Shown here piece by piece: positions 27,500-36,089 of a stretch of 64,000 nucleotides of DNA (its first letter is position 1; each line of letters starts with the position of its first letter). Location: contig NZ_CP059997.1 in the NCBI RefSeq assembly GCF_018736145.1, forward strand, positions 9,423,501-9,487,500, written 5' to 3'. The stretch is from Amycolatopsis sp. CA-230715. GTDB taxonomy: Bacteria > Actinomycetota > Actinomycetes > Mycobacteriales > Pseudonocardiaceae. Both the position numbers and the translations under genes were made by a program. The notes below the pieces were generated by a model. The model was given only the letters and a program-made list of their open reading frames with translations, made no database searches and was not told the origin of the DNA.

Positions 27500-28252
27500 C
27501 ACGCGAAGGCTCGGCGCCAGTGCCCGTGCGCGCTCGATGTCGGGGCCGCGGTAGAGCCGTTCGGGGATGCTCGCGAGCGTGGACGGGCGCACCTGCGGGC
27601 CGAGCCCGTACAACTGCTGGAAGCTCATGATCAACGGGCGCCAGGCGTCCGGGTCGATCCGGTCCTCGGTGTTCGCCATGCGGATGTCGTCGTGCACGCC
27701 GACGCGCTGGATGCGGACTTCGATGGCGACGATCGATCCGCGCTGGGCCTCGTCCTCTTCGGCGACCGGGTGCACCGACTCCACCACGGCCTCCATCACC
27801 ACCGGGCATTCCACCACCCGGGCCGCTCCCACGGTCTCGGCCGGACTCGCGGTCAGCCCAGCCCTGCCGAACTTGTCGTGGACGTGGTGGTACCCGCGGT
27901 CCTGTTTGAACTCGGGCACCGGATCGGACCCGGTGGTCAGCGCGAGCCGGTCGACGGCATCGGCGAGTGCGTCCGACGGCAGGTTCAGCACGCATTCACC
28001 GGTGCGCAGCATGTTCTGCGTCGTCTTCGAGCGCGCGCCGAGGCCGAGCATGGCGCGCCAGCCGAGCCAGAACGCCGAGGACATCGGCGCCAGGTTCGGC
28101 GTACCGTCCTCATTGGACGTGGAGATCAGCACGACGGGCGTGCCGAAGTAGAGGATGCCGGGCTCGATCTTGCTGTGCGGGGAAGAAGTGTCGTTCACAC
28201 CAACGATTCTGGCCATCGGGAGCGCGGCGGGCTGGCGGTAATCGGACGTCAT
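27494..28252 (-). CDS. Flavin reductase-like FMN-binding protein
   Basis: 252 residues. The N-terminal half shows the flavin-reductase split barrel: GILYFGTPVVLISTSNEDG, then NLAPMSSAFWLGWRAMLGLG and NMLRTGECVLNLPS. Such proteins bind FMN and reduce it with NAD(P)H or act directly on small substrates. ATG 28252 begins MTSDYRQ; ATG 28216 is also possible. It is convergent with the PKS operon and does not appear to belong to it. Its stop lies in a palindromic repeat. Confidence 0.8.
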   Translation of the reverse strand: MTSDYRQPAALPMARIVGVNDTSSPHSKIEPGILYFGTPVVLISTSNEDGTPNLAPMSSAFWLGWRAMLGLGARSKTTQNMLRTGECVLNLPSDALADAVDRLALTTGSDPVPEFKQDRGYHHVHDKFGRAGLTASPAETVGAARVVECPVVMEAVVESVHPVAEEDEAQRGSIVAIEVRIQRVGVHDDIRMANTEDRIDPDAWRPLIMSFQQLYGLGPQVRPSTLASIPERLYRGPDIERARALAPSLRVP

Positions 28253-28324
28253 GATCGGCTGCTCGCGACACGCTACCGGAACGACCCGTGTCCTCACCGC
28301 GGCGAATGTGGCACCGTGGAGAGC

Positions 28325-28651
28325 ATGCCAGAAGAAGGCCGCCGGATCACGGTGAGCCGCGTGATCGACGCACCCGCCGCGCGGGTGTTCGCGTTCCTCG
28401 CGGACCCCGCCAACCACCCCGCGCTCGACACCAGCGGAACGCTGCACGGGTACGCCGGTACCGCCGTCATCACCGGGGCGGGGCACACCTACGTCTGGCG
28501 GCTGCGTCCCCTGTCGGCGAACCGGACCGAGGTGACCCAGATCCACGACTGGTCGCGGTTCACGCACGTGGAGATGCTGCCCCACTTGCCGGTGGTGAAC
28601 CGCGACCAGCTGCGCGCCTCGCTCGATCTGCTGGCGGACGCGCTCACGTGA
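28325..28651 (+). CDS. Short SRPBCC (polyketide cyclase-like) protein, probably internally deleted
   Basis: 108 residues. The start ITVSRVIDAPAARVFAFLAD and the end SANRTEVTQIHDWSRF match SRPBCC ligand-binding proteins, which are usually about 140-150 residues. The central strands between AVITGAGHTY and VWRLRPL are missing (about 35 residues), so the helix-grip barrel may not close. It may be a recent deletion derivative that is still open. It diverges from the flavin reductase over about 70 bases. Confidence 0.6.
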   Translation: MPEEGRRITVSRVIDAPAARVFAFLADPANHPALDTSGTLHGYAGTAVITGAGHTYVWRLRPLSANRTEVTQIHDWSRFTHVEMLPHLPVVNRDQLRASLDLLADALT

Positions 28652-28663
28652 TCGGCGCCCCGG

Positions 28664-29542
28664 TCAGGACCGCACCAGCTTGCCGACCGAGTGGGCGTCG
28701 AGGGCCGCCCACGTGAGGTAGTCCCAGGACAGGTTCGCGAAACCGCCGTCGCCCCAACCGGTTCCCCACGAGTTCTCCACCCGCACGCCCTGGGCGGTGT
28801 ACCCGACGATGGTGACCTCGTGGCTGCCGTCGGGGCGTTCGCCGTCTCCGGGGAAGTAGCTGTAGTCGCGCGCGGTGTCCGCGGACATGTCGCTGAAGGA
28901 CTGGTAGAAGTCGAGCGAGAAGATGACGGGGAGCCCCGACGAGATCGCCGATTCGACCTCGCCCTTCAACGCGGCGCCGGTGCTCAGGGTGTTGTACCCG
29001 GAGATCCGCCAGTTGCGCGCATTCGCGCGTTCATCGGAATCCGGCAATGTGCGGTAGTCGTAGTTGCCCTGCCAATAGTGTGACATCGCGTCGACACCCT
29101 GCGCTTTCGCGATGTCCAGCGTGTCGTCGACCGAGGTTCCGACGTTCTGTCCGCCCGCGAGCTGCGAATAGGTGTACATCGGCGCGTTCGGGCCACCGGA
29201 AACGTTCTGCTCGCTTTCGAGCACCCCCATCGCGCTGTAGTCGATCGCCCAGGAAACGCACGAGTTGACCGACTTCTGGTCACCGGGGGTCGGCGTGTGG
29301 TCTTCCAGCGAATAGGCACTCGGCCGCATGCCGGGAAGCCCGGTTGTGTAGAGAGGGATGCCCGTGCGAACGTGCTTGCGCTCGTGGGGCGCGGGTAGCT
29401 TCACCCCGGTCGCGTGGCGGTGCCGCGCGACCGGAACAGGGGAAACTGGCTCAGCATTCGCAGGCGCCGGCACGACGAGGCCGAACACCGGCACGGCGGC
29501 AAGCGCGACGAGAACTGCGCTCCGGGGAACAGAGGGGACCAT
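28664..29542 (-). CDS. Secreted papain-like (C1) cysteine protease
   Basis: 292 residues. A Sec signal peptide (AVLVALAAVPVFGLVVPA, cleavage after about residue 30) leads to a C1 domain: nucleophile Cys in DQKSVNSCVSWAI, His in GSHEVTIVGY and Asn in VENSWGTGWGDGG. The Cys motif differs from the canonical QGxCGSCW but keeps the active Cys and following Trp. Export and peptide hydrolysis outside the cell are expected. AAGGAG precedes ATG 29542. It is convergent with the SRPBCC gene, 12 bases apart. Confidence 0.88.
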   Translation of the reverse strand: MVPSVPRSAVLVALAAVPVFGLVVPAPANAEPVSPVPVARHRHATGVKLPAPHERKHVRTGIPLYTTGLPGMRPSAYSLEDHTPTPGDQKSVNSCVSWAIDYSAMGVLESEQNVSGGPNAPMYTYSQLAGGQNVGTSVDDTLDIAKAQGVDAMSHYWQGNYDYRTLPDSDERANARNWRISGYNTLSTGAALKGEVESAISSGLPVIFSLDFYQSFSDMSADTARDYSYFPGDGERPDGSHEVTIVGYTAQGVRVENSWGTGWGDGGFANLSWDYLTWAALDAHSVGKLVRS

Positions 29543-29770
29543 GACCGCTCCTTGGCGTCGATGACAAAGAAGGCAGAATCCAGCACAAGAAAGAAGAAAC
29601 TCGCGATATCAATTCACGAGGCGCCGATTTCCCGATATGGGCGACCATTTTGGCGCACCCATAATGTTAGCCCCGTCACGAAATCCGGGACACCTACCAA
29701 AGTAGGCGCGATCTCGCACGCAATTCCGTCACCGAAGATGGTGCAAGTATTTGTGTCCGAATACGACGGT

Positions 29771-29797
29771 GCCGCGACCGCCCAAGGGCGGTCGCGG
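29771..29797 (-). terminator. Hairpin terminator after the M24 peptidase gene
   Basis: CCGCGACCGCCC and its perfect complement flank AA (29772-29797). It lies 16 bases past the minus-strand stop at 29814. There is no T-run. The remaining bases to 29542 look like the protease promoter region. Confidence 0.7.
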
Positions 29798-29813
29798 TGC
29801 CGGTGAATCCTGG

Positions 29814-31268
29814 CTATTCGCTCCGCGAGAACGGATTGTACGGAGAGGCACCGCGGCGGGTCGCCACCCACGATTCCAGCTCGCCCGGTTCGACGGGAAG
29901 CGCCGCAGAGAGCACTTCGGTACCGCTCCCGGTGACGAGCACGTCGTCTTCGATCCGGACCCCGATCCCCCGCAGCTCCGGCGGTACCGTCAGATCGTTG
30001 GGGTGGAAGTAAAGCCCGGGTTCCACGGCGAGTGCCATTCCCGGTTCGATCGTGCCGTCTTGGTACAGGTGCGGCTCGGCGTGCGCGCAGTCGTGGACGT
30101 CGAGGCCGAGGAAATGACCGACGCCGCAGACGATGTAGCGCCGGTGGTGCTGGTTCTTCACTTCGAGCGCTTCCTCCGGAGACACCGGAAGAACGCCCCA
30201 GTCGTGGAGGCCGGTGGCGAGCACCCGCATCGCCGCCTCGTGGAACGCGGAGTACCGAGCGCCGGGTCGTACCGCGTCCAACGCGGCCTTGTGCGCGGTC
30301 AGCACCAGGTCGTAGACCCGCCGCTGGGCGTCGCTGTACGCACCGGAGACGGGCAGCGTCCTGGTCACGTCCGCGGTGTAGAGCGAGGTCATCTCCACTC
30401 CGGCGTCCAGGAGCAGGACGGCGTTCTCGTCGACGCGGCCATCGTTTCGCGTCCAGTGCAGCACGGGAGCGTGCTCGCCCGCCCCGACGATCGAGGCGTA
30501 GCCGACGCCGTTGCCCTCGTAGCGGGCGCGCCGGTCGAAGGTGCCTTCGAGCCAGCGCTCGCCGCCACCGGCCACCGCGGCGGGCAGTTCCGCCGCGACG
30601 TCACCGAAGCCGCGGATAGTGGCGTCGACGGCGCGTCGCAGTTCTCCGACTTCCCAGTCGTCCTTGACCCGGCGGAGCTCGGCCAGTGTGCGCCGCAGTT
30701 CGGCCCACTCCGCGCCGGGCACGAGCGCGTCGAGCAGCGGGTCGACGCGGAAGGTGGCGAGCACCGCTGGCAAGGTGCCGCGGAAGGCCGAAGCCAGTTC
30801 GTCGAGCGGGCGGCACGGCACCCCGAGCGCGTCGCTCCACTCCCGCAGTCCCGGTGCCGGGCCGATCCACAGCTCGCCGTCGCGCGCGTTGCCGAAGAAG
30901 TCGGCCTCTCCGGCGAGCGCGGGCGGCCGCAGGAACAGCTCCGCCTCGTGGCCACCGGGTACCGGGCGCATGACGAGCACCGCGCCTTCGGCGTCGCAGC
31001 CGGTGAGCCACGCGAAGTCGCTGTCGGGGCGGAAGCCGTAGTCGGTGTCGTTCGCCCGCACCGGCGCCCATCCCGACGCGACGGCGATGCGACGGCCGGG
31101 AAGCGCTTCGCTCAGCCGTCGCCGGTGGTCTTCGGCCGCCTTCGCCGCACCGGCTGGCAGCGAAACCGCCCGGTCGACCGGCCCCCAGCCCTCGCGCAGG
31201 AACTCGCGGAACCCCGTCGCCTCGGTGAGCCTGCTCGGATCGCGTCGCGCCGGCCGAGTCTCGTTCAC
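29814..31268 (-). CDS. pepP: M24 aminopeptidase P family protein (Xaa-Pro)
   Basis: 484 residues. The N-terminal creatinase-like domain (about 35-220) is followed by the pita-bread catalytic domain with all metal-ligand motifs: LLLDAG, YTADVTRTLP, GVGHFLGLDVHD, VEPGLYF and GVRIEDDVL. These enzymes release N-terminal residues next to proline in the cytoplasm using Mn2+. GTG 31268 follows AAGGGG with good spacing. It appears monocistronic, with a hairpin at its end. Confidence 0.92.
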   Translation of the reverse strand: MNETRPARRDPSRLTEATGFREFLREGWGPVDRAVSLPAGAAKAAEDHRRRLSEALPGRRIAVASGWAPVRANDTDYGFRPDSDFAWLTGCDAEGAVLVMRPVPGGHEAELFLRPPALAGEADFFGNARDGELWIGPAPGLREWSDALGVPCRPLDELASAFRGTLPAVLATFRVDPLLDALVPGAEWAELRRTLAELRRVKDDWEVGELRRAVDATIRGFGDVAAELPAAVAGGGERWLEGTFDRRARYEGNGVGYASIVGAGEHAPVLHWTRNDGRVDENAVLLLDAGVEMTSLYTADVTRTLPVSGAYSDAQRRVYDLVLTAHKAALDAVRPGARYSAFHEAAMRVLATGLHDWGVLPVSPEEALEVKNQHHRRYIVCGVGHFLGLDVHDCAHAEPHLYQDGTIEPGMALAVEPGLYFHPNDLTVPPELRGIGVRIEDDVLVTGSGTEVLSAALPVEPGELESWVATRRGASPYNPFSRSE

Positions 31269-31427
31269 GGGGTGCCCCTTTTCCGCTGCCGAACACAGTC
31301 ACTTCGCGTTCATTTAACCGAACGGCGTGAAGGGTAGATCTGTCGTCGTCGCGGCGTCAAGTTCCCCTTCGTGGCACCGCTTGCCTCGGGATCGCGTTCG
31401 TCGAAGTGAACGAACTCGTGATCGCAG

Positions 31428-31713
31428 TCAGGCGGTTCCGGTGCGCCGGTTCGCGCGCCAGGCGGTCCTGAACACCTCGAGTTCGGTGCGGGGGAAGGGA
31501 TTCCGCCATTCCCTCCGGTATGCGCCCTCGCCGTAGTTCCTCGCCACCTCGTCGAAGCAACGGACGACCGCCGCGGACGATCCTGACCACCGCGGTGAGG
31601 AAGTCTTCGGGTGCGGTCGTGAGGTACTAGGCGGTGGCCACGGCCTCCGTCTCGTCGTCGGCGACGACGACATCGGCCCACCCGGCCCCGGTGAGGGTCC
31701 ACGTCACCGACAT
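31428..31713 (-). pseudogene. Decayed hypothetical gene (in-frame stop plus frameshift)
   Basis: The minus strand opens at ATG 31713 with MSVTWTLTGAGWADVVVADD, meets TAG at 31629-31627, continues in frame as YLTTAPEDFLTAVVRIVRGG, then the sense shifts frame to CFDEVARNYGEGAYRREW and ends TELEVFRTAW...TGA at 31428. The pieces read as one protein of roughly 95 residues plus a likely internal loss. ATG 31713 overlaps the end of the upstream regulator, so it was probably its operon partner. The parent family is not one I can name. Confidence 0.5.
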
Positions 31714-32432
31714 GCCTGCCAAGGCTGCTCCCTCCGCTCCGGCTCCGGCGCCACGACGCCGAGGCGGGCCAGCCGGGTGGCACCGTGCCCGGTGAGGGTC
31801 AGCGCGCGGTCGCGCGGACGACGGGTGAGCCAGCCCGCCGCGAGCATCCCCGCCAGCACGGCGGAGCCGAGACGGCCGGCGAGGTGCGCGCTGCGCTCCG
31901 TCCAATCGAGACACCCGCGCACAACCGGCCCCGCGCCCGAGGACAGGTCGGTGATCGCGAGTGCCGCCAGCAGCGGGTGTTCGAGCGTCCGCAGCACCCC
32001 GGGCCGCCCTGCCGCCAGTGGCTCGACCGCGCCGCCCGCGACCAGTTCGTCCGCGACCGACACCGCGAGCGCGCCACCGAGGTGGCTGTAGCAGACCCTG
32101 GCGCGTTGCAGCCTGCTCCCGGCTCTCGCCTGGCGCAGCGATTCCACCGGCAGCAGCGGGGAGATCGCTGCGAGCGCCTCCAGTGCCGCGGCGACCTCCG
32201 GCGAGGCGAGCGCGTGCAGTTTCCGCCGCCCGGCGACCGCGACCGTCACCAGCCCGGCGTCGACGAGGTGGCGAAGGTGCGGGCTCGCCGTCGACGGCGA
32301 AGCTCCGGCCGCCTCGGCCAGATCCCGCGCGCTGTGGGTCTGGCCGTCCAGCAGGCGCAGGAGCATGGCCGCGCGCACCGGTTCGGCGATCGCGCGTCCG
32401 GTGGCGGCGAGGTCGTAGTCGGCGGCGGACAC
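31704..32432 (-). CDS. ArsR-type winged-helix regulator
   Basis: 242 residues. An N-terminal winged helix (about 12-75) reads IAEPVRAAMLLRLLDGQ, SARDLAEAAGASPSTASPHL, HLVDAGLVTV. The longer C-terminal part (LRQARAGSRLQRARVCYSH and on) is typical of larger ArsR-like regulators in actinomycetes, where Cys/His-rich stretches sometimes follow. GTG 32432 is preferred because the frame beyond it enters the divergent promoter. It is divergent from the MaoC-like gene with 65 bases between, and probably regulates it. Confidence 0.8.
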   Translation of the reverse strand: MSAADYDLAATGRAIAEPVRAAMLLRLLDGQTHSARDLAEAAGASPSTASPHLRHLVDAGLVTVAVAGRRKLHALASPEVAAALEALAAISPLLPVESLRQARAGSRLQRARVCYSHLGGALAVSVADELVAGGAVEPLAAGRPGVLRTLEHPLLAALAITDLSSGAGPVVRGCLDWTERSAHLAGRLGSAVLAGMLAAGWLTRRPRDRALTLTGHGATRLARLGVVAPEPERREQPWQACR

Positions 32433-32497
32433 CCCGCCGACGGTAGCCGACGAACTGTTCGGGTTCGCCTGAACGGTCGCGGTGCGATCCTGCGTCC

Positions 32498-33007
32498 ATG
32501 ACCTCCTACGCCACGAACACGCGCGCACTGGGCGCCACCGATTTCGCGGTACCCGTCGACGACCGCTACTTCGAGGACTACGTGCCGGGGATGACCTACG
32601 AGTACGGCCACCTGACGGTCAGCGAACGGGAAATCGTCGAGTTCTCCCTGCGGTTCGACCCGCAGCCGATCCACACCGACCCCGCGTTCGCCGCGACCGG
32701 GCCGTTCTCGGGTCTCATCGCGAGCGGCTGGCATTCGGCGGGCCTGTTGATGCGGCTCTTCGCGGACCACTACCTCTCGCGGGTGGCCAGCCTCGCCTCG
32801 CCGGGAGTGGACGAGCTGCGCTGGGCGGCGCCGCTGCGCCCCGGTGACGCGGTCCGGCTGCGCGTCACCACCACGGGGACGCGGCCGTCGAGGTCCAAGC
32901 CCGATCGCGGCCTCGTCCACAGCGAAGCCCTGCTGCTCAACCAGGACGACCGGTGCCCGATCAGCTTCAAGGTGACGAACATTCTGCGGCGCCGCGACGG
33001 CGGCTGA
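32498..33007 (+). CDS. MaoC-like hot-dog hydratase/dehydratase
   Basis: 169 residues, single hot-dog fold. The hydratase-2 pattern FDPQPIHTDPAFA with catalytic Asp and His, then GLIASGWHSAGLLMRL, is intact. Members hydrate enoyl thioesters or act in fatty-acid and secondary pathways. It stands alone beside the divergent ArsR-type regulator and is followed by a hairpin terminator. Confidence 0.85.
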   Translation: MTSYATNTRALGATDFAVPVDDRYFEDYVPGMTYEYGHLTVSEREIVEFSLRFDPQPIHTDPAFAATGPFSGLIASGWHSAGLLMRLFADHYLSRVASLASPGVDELRWAAPLRPGDAVRLRVTTTGTRPSRSKPDRGLVHSEALLLNQDDRCPISFKVTNILRRRDGG

Positions 33008-33023
33008 GCCGCGCCAGGCGCGG

Positions 33024-33061
33024 GGAGCAGTCCGGCGAACCCCCACCCGTCGGACTGCTCC
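33024..33061 (+). terminator. Hairpin terminator after the MaoC-like gene
   Basis: Eleven-base perfect arms (GGAGCAGTCCG and CGGACTGCTCC) around a 16-base loop, preceded by a smaller hairpin CCGCGCC-AG-GCGCGG at 33009-33022. No T-run. Confidence 0.6.
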
Positions 33062-33252
33062 ACTCGCCCGCGTAGCCAACGGAGCCTTGTCGAGGTGCGC
33101 TCCGCCGCTGGAGCGAAACAATACAAGACCGAATGGACGTTTGGCTACGCTGAGACGTAATATCGTGCAAAGTGGTCGCGTTGCATTGACGCTGACCTGG
33201 GATTGGCGCCACGCTGGCAGGTGGGCCAGCAACGCCGAACTGGAGAACCGAC

Positions 33253-33819
33253 ATGACGAATGACCGGGAAAACACCCGTGCGGCGGTGCCGCGCACCTTG
33301 GGTGATCGGCTCAATCGTCTGTTCGAGGTACAACGGCCTCCGGCTTCCCCTGACCGGACGTACACCAACCGCGAGGTCGTCACTGCCTGCAAGGCCGCGG
33401 GCTGGGAGCTGTCGGAGTCCCATCTCAGCGAGCTGCGGCGCGGGATCAAGCAGAACCCGACCCTGCGCACCCTGCAGGCCGTGGCGTGGTTCTTCGAGGT
33501 CCAGGTCGGGTACTTCACCGACGCCGCGGTCGCCGCCGACGTCGAACGCGATCTCGGTGATCGCGAGACGCGGTTGCGGGCCACCCTCGCGGCGAACCGC
33601 GAGGCGCAGGACGAGCTGCAGACGGCCACCAAGGAGCTGCAGCAGGCGATGCGCGAGTCCGGGGTCACGAAGATGGCCCACCGGGGTGCGGCGGTCAACG
33701 CGAGGACGGCTCGCGAGCAGGCCACGATGATGCGGGCACTGGCGCGTGCGCTGGTCGCCGATGACGAGGAGGACGTCGACGATGACACCAGCTCGCGCGA
33801 GAGCCGACGAAAGGACTGA
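33253..33819 (+). CDS. EspR-like helix-turn-helix regulator
   Basis: 188 residues. LGDRLNRLFEV at the N-terminus, then TYTNREVVTACKAAGWELSE, SHLSELRRGIKQNPTLRTL and VAWFFEVQVGYF form the EspR/XRE-type domain seen in actinobacterial nucleoid or secretion regulators. The C-terminal half (about 95-188) is a charged probable coiled coil. GGAG precedes ATG 33253. Three bases separate its stop from the next gene's GTG. The intergenic stretch 33062-33252 contains a TAATAT box at 33158 that may be a -10 element. Confidence 0.8.
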   Translation: MTNDRENTRAAVPRTLGDRLNRLFEVQRPPASPDRTYTNREVVTACKAAGWELSESHLSELRRGIKQNPTLRTLQAVAWFFEVQVGYFTDAAVAADVERDLGDRETRLRATLAANREAQDELQTATKELQQAMRESGVTKMAHRGAAVNARTAREQATMMRALARALVADDEEDVDDDTSSRESRRKD

Positions 33820-33822
33820 CGT

Positions 33823-34893
33823 GTGACCGCCGCCGAGGGGGTGGCGGATCGACTGAACTGGCTGTTCGAGGTAGTCGCGGCGCCCGTGGAAACCGGGGAC
33901 GCCGCAACCGATCGCGAAGCGGAAGAGGTCGACGGGCCGCAGTGGCGCCCGTACACGAACGCCGAGGTGGGCGACGCGCTCGCCGCCGCGCTGGGCCGGG
34001 ACCACCCGGCCGCCGGCCGCGCGGCCGTCGAGCGGCTCCGCGCCGGGGGCGCCGCGACCGACGAGCAGCTCGCGGCCGTCGCGGAGTTCTTCGGGATCGA
34101 GCCCGAGTTCTTCGGCGACGACCAGTCCAGAGTGGACGCCGTCCGCGACCAGGTTCTCGAGCTCGCCTTCCGGGATTCCGGGGTGTCAGGGTACCTGATC
34201 TGCCGAGGCAGGAGGCCGTCGGCGGCGCATCGCCGGATTCAATTGTGGAAGGCACTACACACCGTCCGCCCCACGGCGCTACCCTCTGTCAATGTCTCGC
34301 CAAGCCATTCCAGGCGGTCTCCAGCGGACCGGCGCGACGACCGGCCACTCCCCGACGGCGCGAGCCAGGACAGCGGATCATCGATGACGGCACCGATGAG
34401 CGAAGCGCAGCTCCGCACGCTGTGCCGCGACCTGGTGCACGACCTCGGTCTCGGCACCCCGTTCGACGCGCACGAGCTGTGCCGCCGCCTCGCCGACCGC
34501 CGCGGCCGCCCGATCAAGGTCCGCGCGATCGACCTCGGCGCCACGACCGGGGTCGGGCACCTCGTGCCCAAGCGCAGGGCCGATCACATCCTGGTCGAGC
34601 ACACCGCACCGGCGTCGCAGCAGGCGCTGGTGATCTACCACGAGGTGATCCACCTCGTGCGCGATCACCTCGAGGTCGGTGACACGTTGACCTGCGGGCT
34701 CGCTGTTGACCCCGATGATGAGCAGGGCGCCTACACCGACTGGCGGGAACGCGAGGCCGAGATCGGCGCGCGGACGCTCTCGGCGATGTCGCGTGAACGC
34801 CCGCGGCCGAACCGGTTGCCGGTGGCCGCGGGGCCCGCCGATCAGAGCATCGCGGCGGCGTTCGGCTTCGTCGGGCGGCCAAGGCCGACATGA
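33823..34893 (+). CDS. EspR-like regulator in one frame with an ImmA/IrrE-type metallopeptidase
   Basis: 356 codons. Residues 1-115 repeat the EspR pattern (VADRLNWLFEVV, PYTNAEVGDAL, VAEFFGIEPEFFG) but the recognition helix is weaker. Residues about 200-330 are ImmA/IrrE-like, with HEVIH and a downstream EREAEIGARTL giving the third ligand. Codons at 34180-34383 have many A/T third positions and a non-protein-like composition, so this may be two genes, the second from ATG 34384 (MTAPMSE), joined because no stop remains between them. ImmA-type enzymes cleave repressors. The stop overlaps the next start (ATGA). Confidence 0.7.
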   Translation: MTAAEGVADRLNWLFEVVAAPVETGDAATDREAEEVDGPQWRPYTNAEVGDALAAALGRDHPAAGRAAVERLRAGGAATDEQLAAVAEFFGIEPEFFGDDQSRVDAVRDQVLELAFRDSGVSGYLICRGRRPSAAHRRIQLWKALHTVRPTALPSVNVSPSHSRRSPADRRDDRPLPDGASQDSGSSMTAPMSEAQLRTLCRDLVHDLGLGTPFDAHELCRRLADRRGRPIKVRAIDLGATTGVGHLVPKRRADHILVEHTAPASQQALVIYHEVIHLVRDHLEVGDTLTCGLAVDPDDEQGAYTDWREREAEIGARTLSAMSRERPRPNRLPVAAGPADQSIAAAFGFVGRPRPT

Positions 34894-36089
34894 GCTTCGA
34901 CCTGGCGGTGCGGTGGTTCAAGGGCATCGCGCTGGTGGCGATCGCGATCTGGGAACTCGTCCAGCTCGCCCGCCGCCGCGACGATCTCCCGCTGCGGGTG
35001 CTCGCGCCAGGTCTCGTCCTGCTCGCCTTCGCGGCGACCGTCGGCATCAAGACCCCGGCGCTCGCCGCGATCAAGGCGTTCTTCGGCGACGCGTGGCCGC
35101 ACGTCATCAACGGCTGCTGGATGGCGATGGCGTACTGCTTCGCCGCCTACTTCCTGCTGGCCGACACCAAGCGCCCGCTCGCCTCGCGCAAGCGGAAGGC
35201 GCTGATCGAACTCGGCGTGCTGGTCGCGGCCATCGCCGTGATGGTGGTCGTGCACGACACCGCGCCGCCGGAGACCTGGAAATCGCCCGTACCCGCGTGG
35301 GCGTACCACAGCTGGGAACGCATCGTCTACTACCTCAGCCTCGACGGGTACGCCCTGGTGATCTGGTTCGTCGGCATCCGCCGTGCCGGGGCGCTGCGCA
35401 GGCACCTGCGCAACCCGTGGGCGCGCGCCGCGTTCTGGCTGGTGATCGTGGGGAGCGCGGGGATGGCGCTCGGCGTCAACGCGATTTCCCTGATCCAGCA
35501 AGCGATCCGCGCGTTCAAGCCGCGTGCCGATCTCGAACTCTTCCACACGCTGTACTCGACGGGGCAGCTCGGCGGCCAGATCCTGCTGACGCTCGGCCTC
35601 GCCCTCGTCCCGCTGGCGACCGGGATCGTGGCGATCCGGACCCGCCACGACCGCGCGCTGCGGGCGCGCTACAGCCGCCGGATGACTCCACTGTGGACGG
35701 AGTTGACCGCACAGTTCCCCTATATCGCGCTCAAGCACCAGAACGAGGACGACCGGCGCGGTGACCACGAGTTCGAGCGGATCACGGTGGAGATCACCGA
35801 TGGTCTCGCCGAGCTCGCGCGGGACTGCCCCGAGCCGGATGGCGACACGTCCGATCCCGCCGTCGCGGCCGGGGTCGTCGCGACGGCGCTCGAAAGGCGC
35901 GAGGAAGCCCGGCGGCGCGAGGCCGCGGGCGAGGACGTCGACTTCGCCGAACCACCTTACCCCCGGATCGAGCCCGATTTCCCGGATTGGCAGGCGAGAG
36001 CCCGCTGGATGGCGGAGCTGAGCGAAGAGCTCACGAACCGTGGTGTGATCAGGAAGGACGACGACCATGGCCGGGTGCCGACACGCTGA
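34890..36089 (+). CDS. MAB_1171c-like seven-helix membrane protein
   Basis: 399 residues. Seven predicted membrane helices lie in about residues 1-250 (IALVAIAIWELVQLA, GLVLLAFAATVGI, INGCWMAMAYCFAAYFLL, IAVMVVVHD and others), followed by a soluble, charged C-terminal domain of 150 residues (YSRRMTPLWTELTAQFPY onward, DUF6545-like). In actinomycetes this family is often next to XRE and ImmA-like genes. It is translationally coupled to the peptidase gene. It could be the sensor or the target of the module (inference). Confidence 0.8.
   Translation: MSFDLAVRWFKGIALVAIAIWELVQLARRRDDLPLRVLAPGLVLLAFAATVGIKTPALAAIKAFFGDAWPHVINGCWMAMAYCFAAYFLLADTKRPLASRKRKALIELGVLVAAIAVMVVVHDTAPPETWKSPVPAWAYHSWERIVYYLSLDGYALVIWFVGIRRAGALRRHLRNPWARAAFWLVIVGSAGMALGVNAISLIQQAIRAFKPRADLELFHTLYSTGQLGGQILLTLGLALVPLATGIVAIRTRHDRALRARYSRRMTPLWTELTAQFPYIALKHQNEDDRRGDHEFERITVEITDGLAELARDCPEPDGDTSDPAVAAGVVATALERREEARRREAAGEDVDFAEPPYPRIEPDFPDWQARARWMAELSEELTNRGVIRKDDDHGRVPTR

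Noticed and set aside
32433..32497. A GTTC/GAAC dyad as an ArsR operator before the MaoC-like gene
   Set aside because: The arms are only four bases with a long gap and mismatches, far weaker than the other operators in the window.
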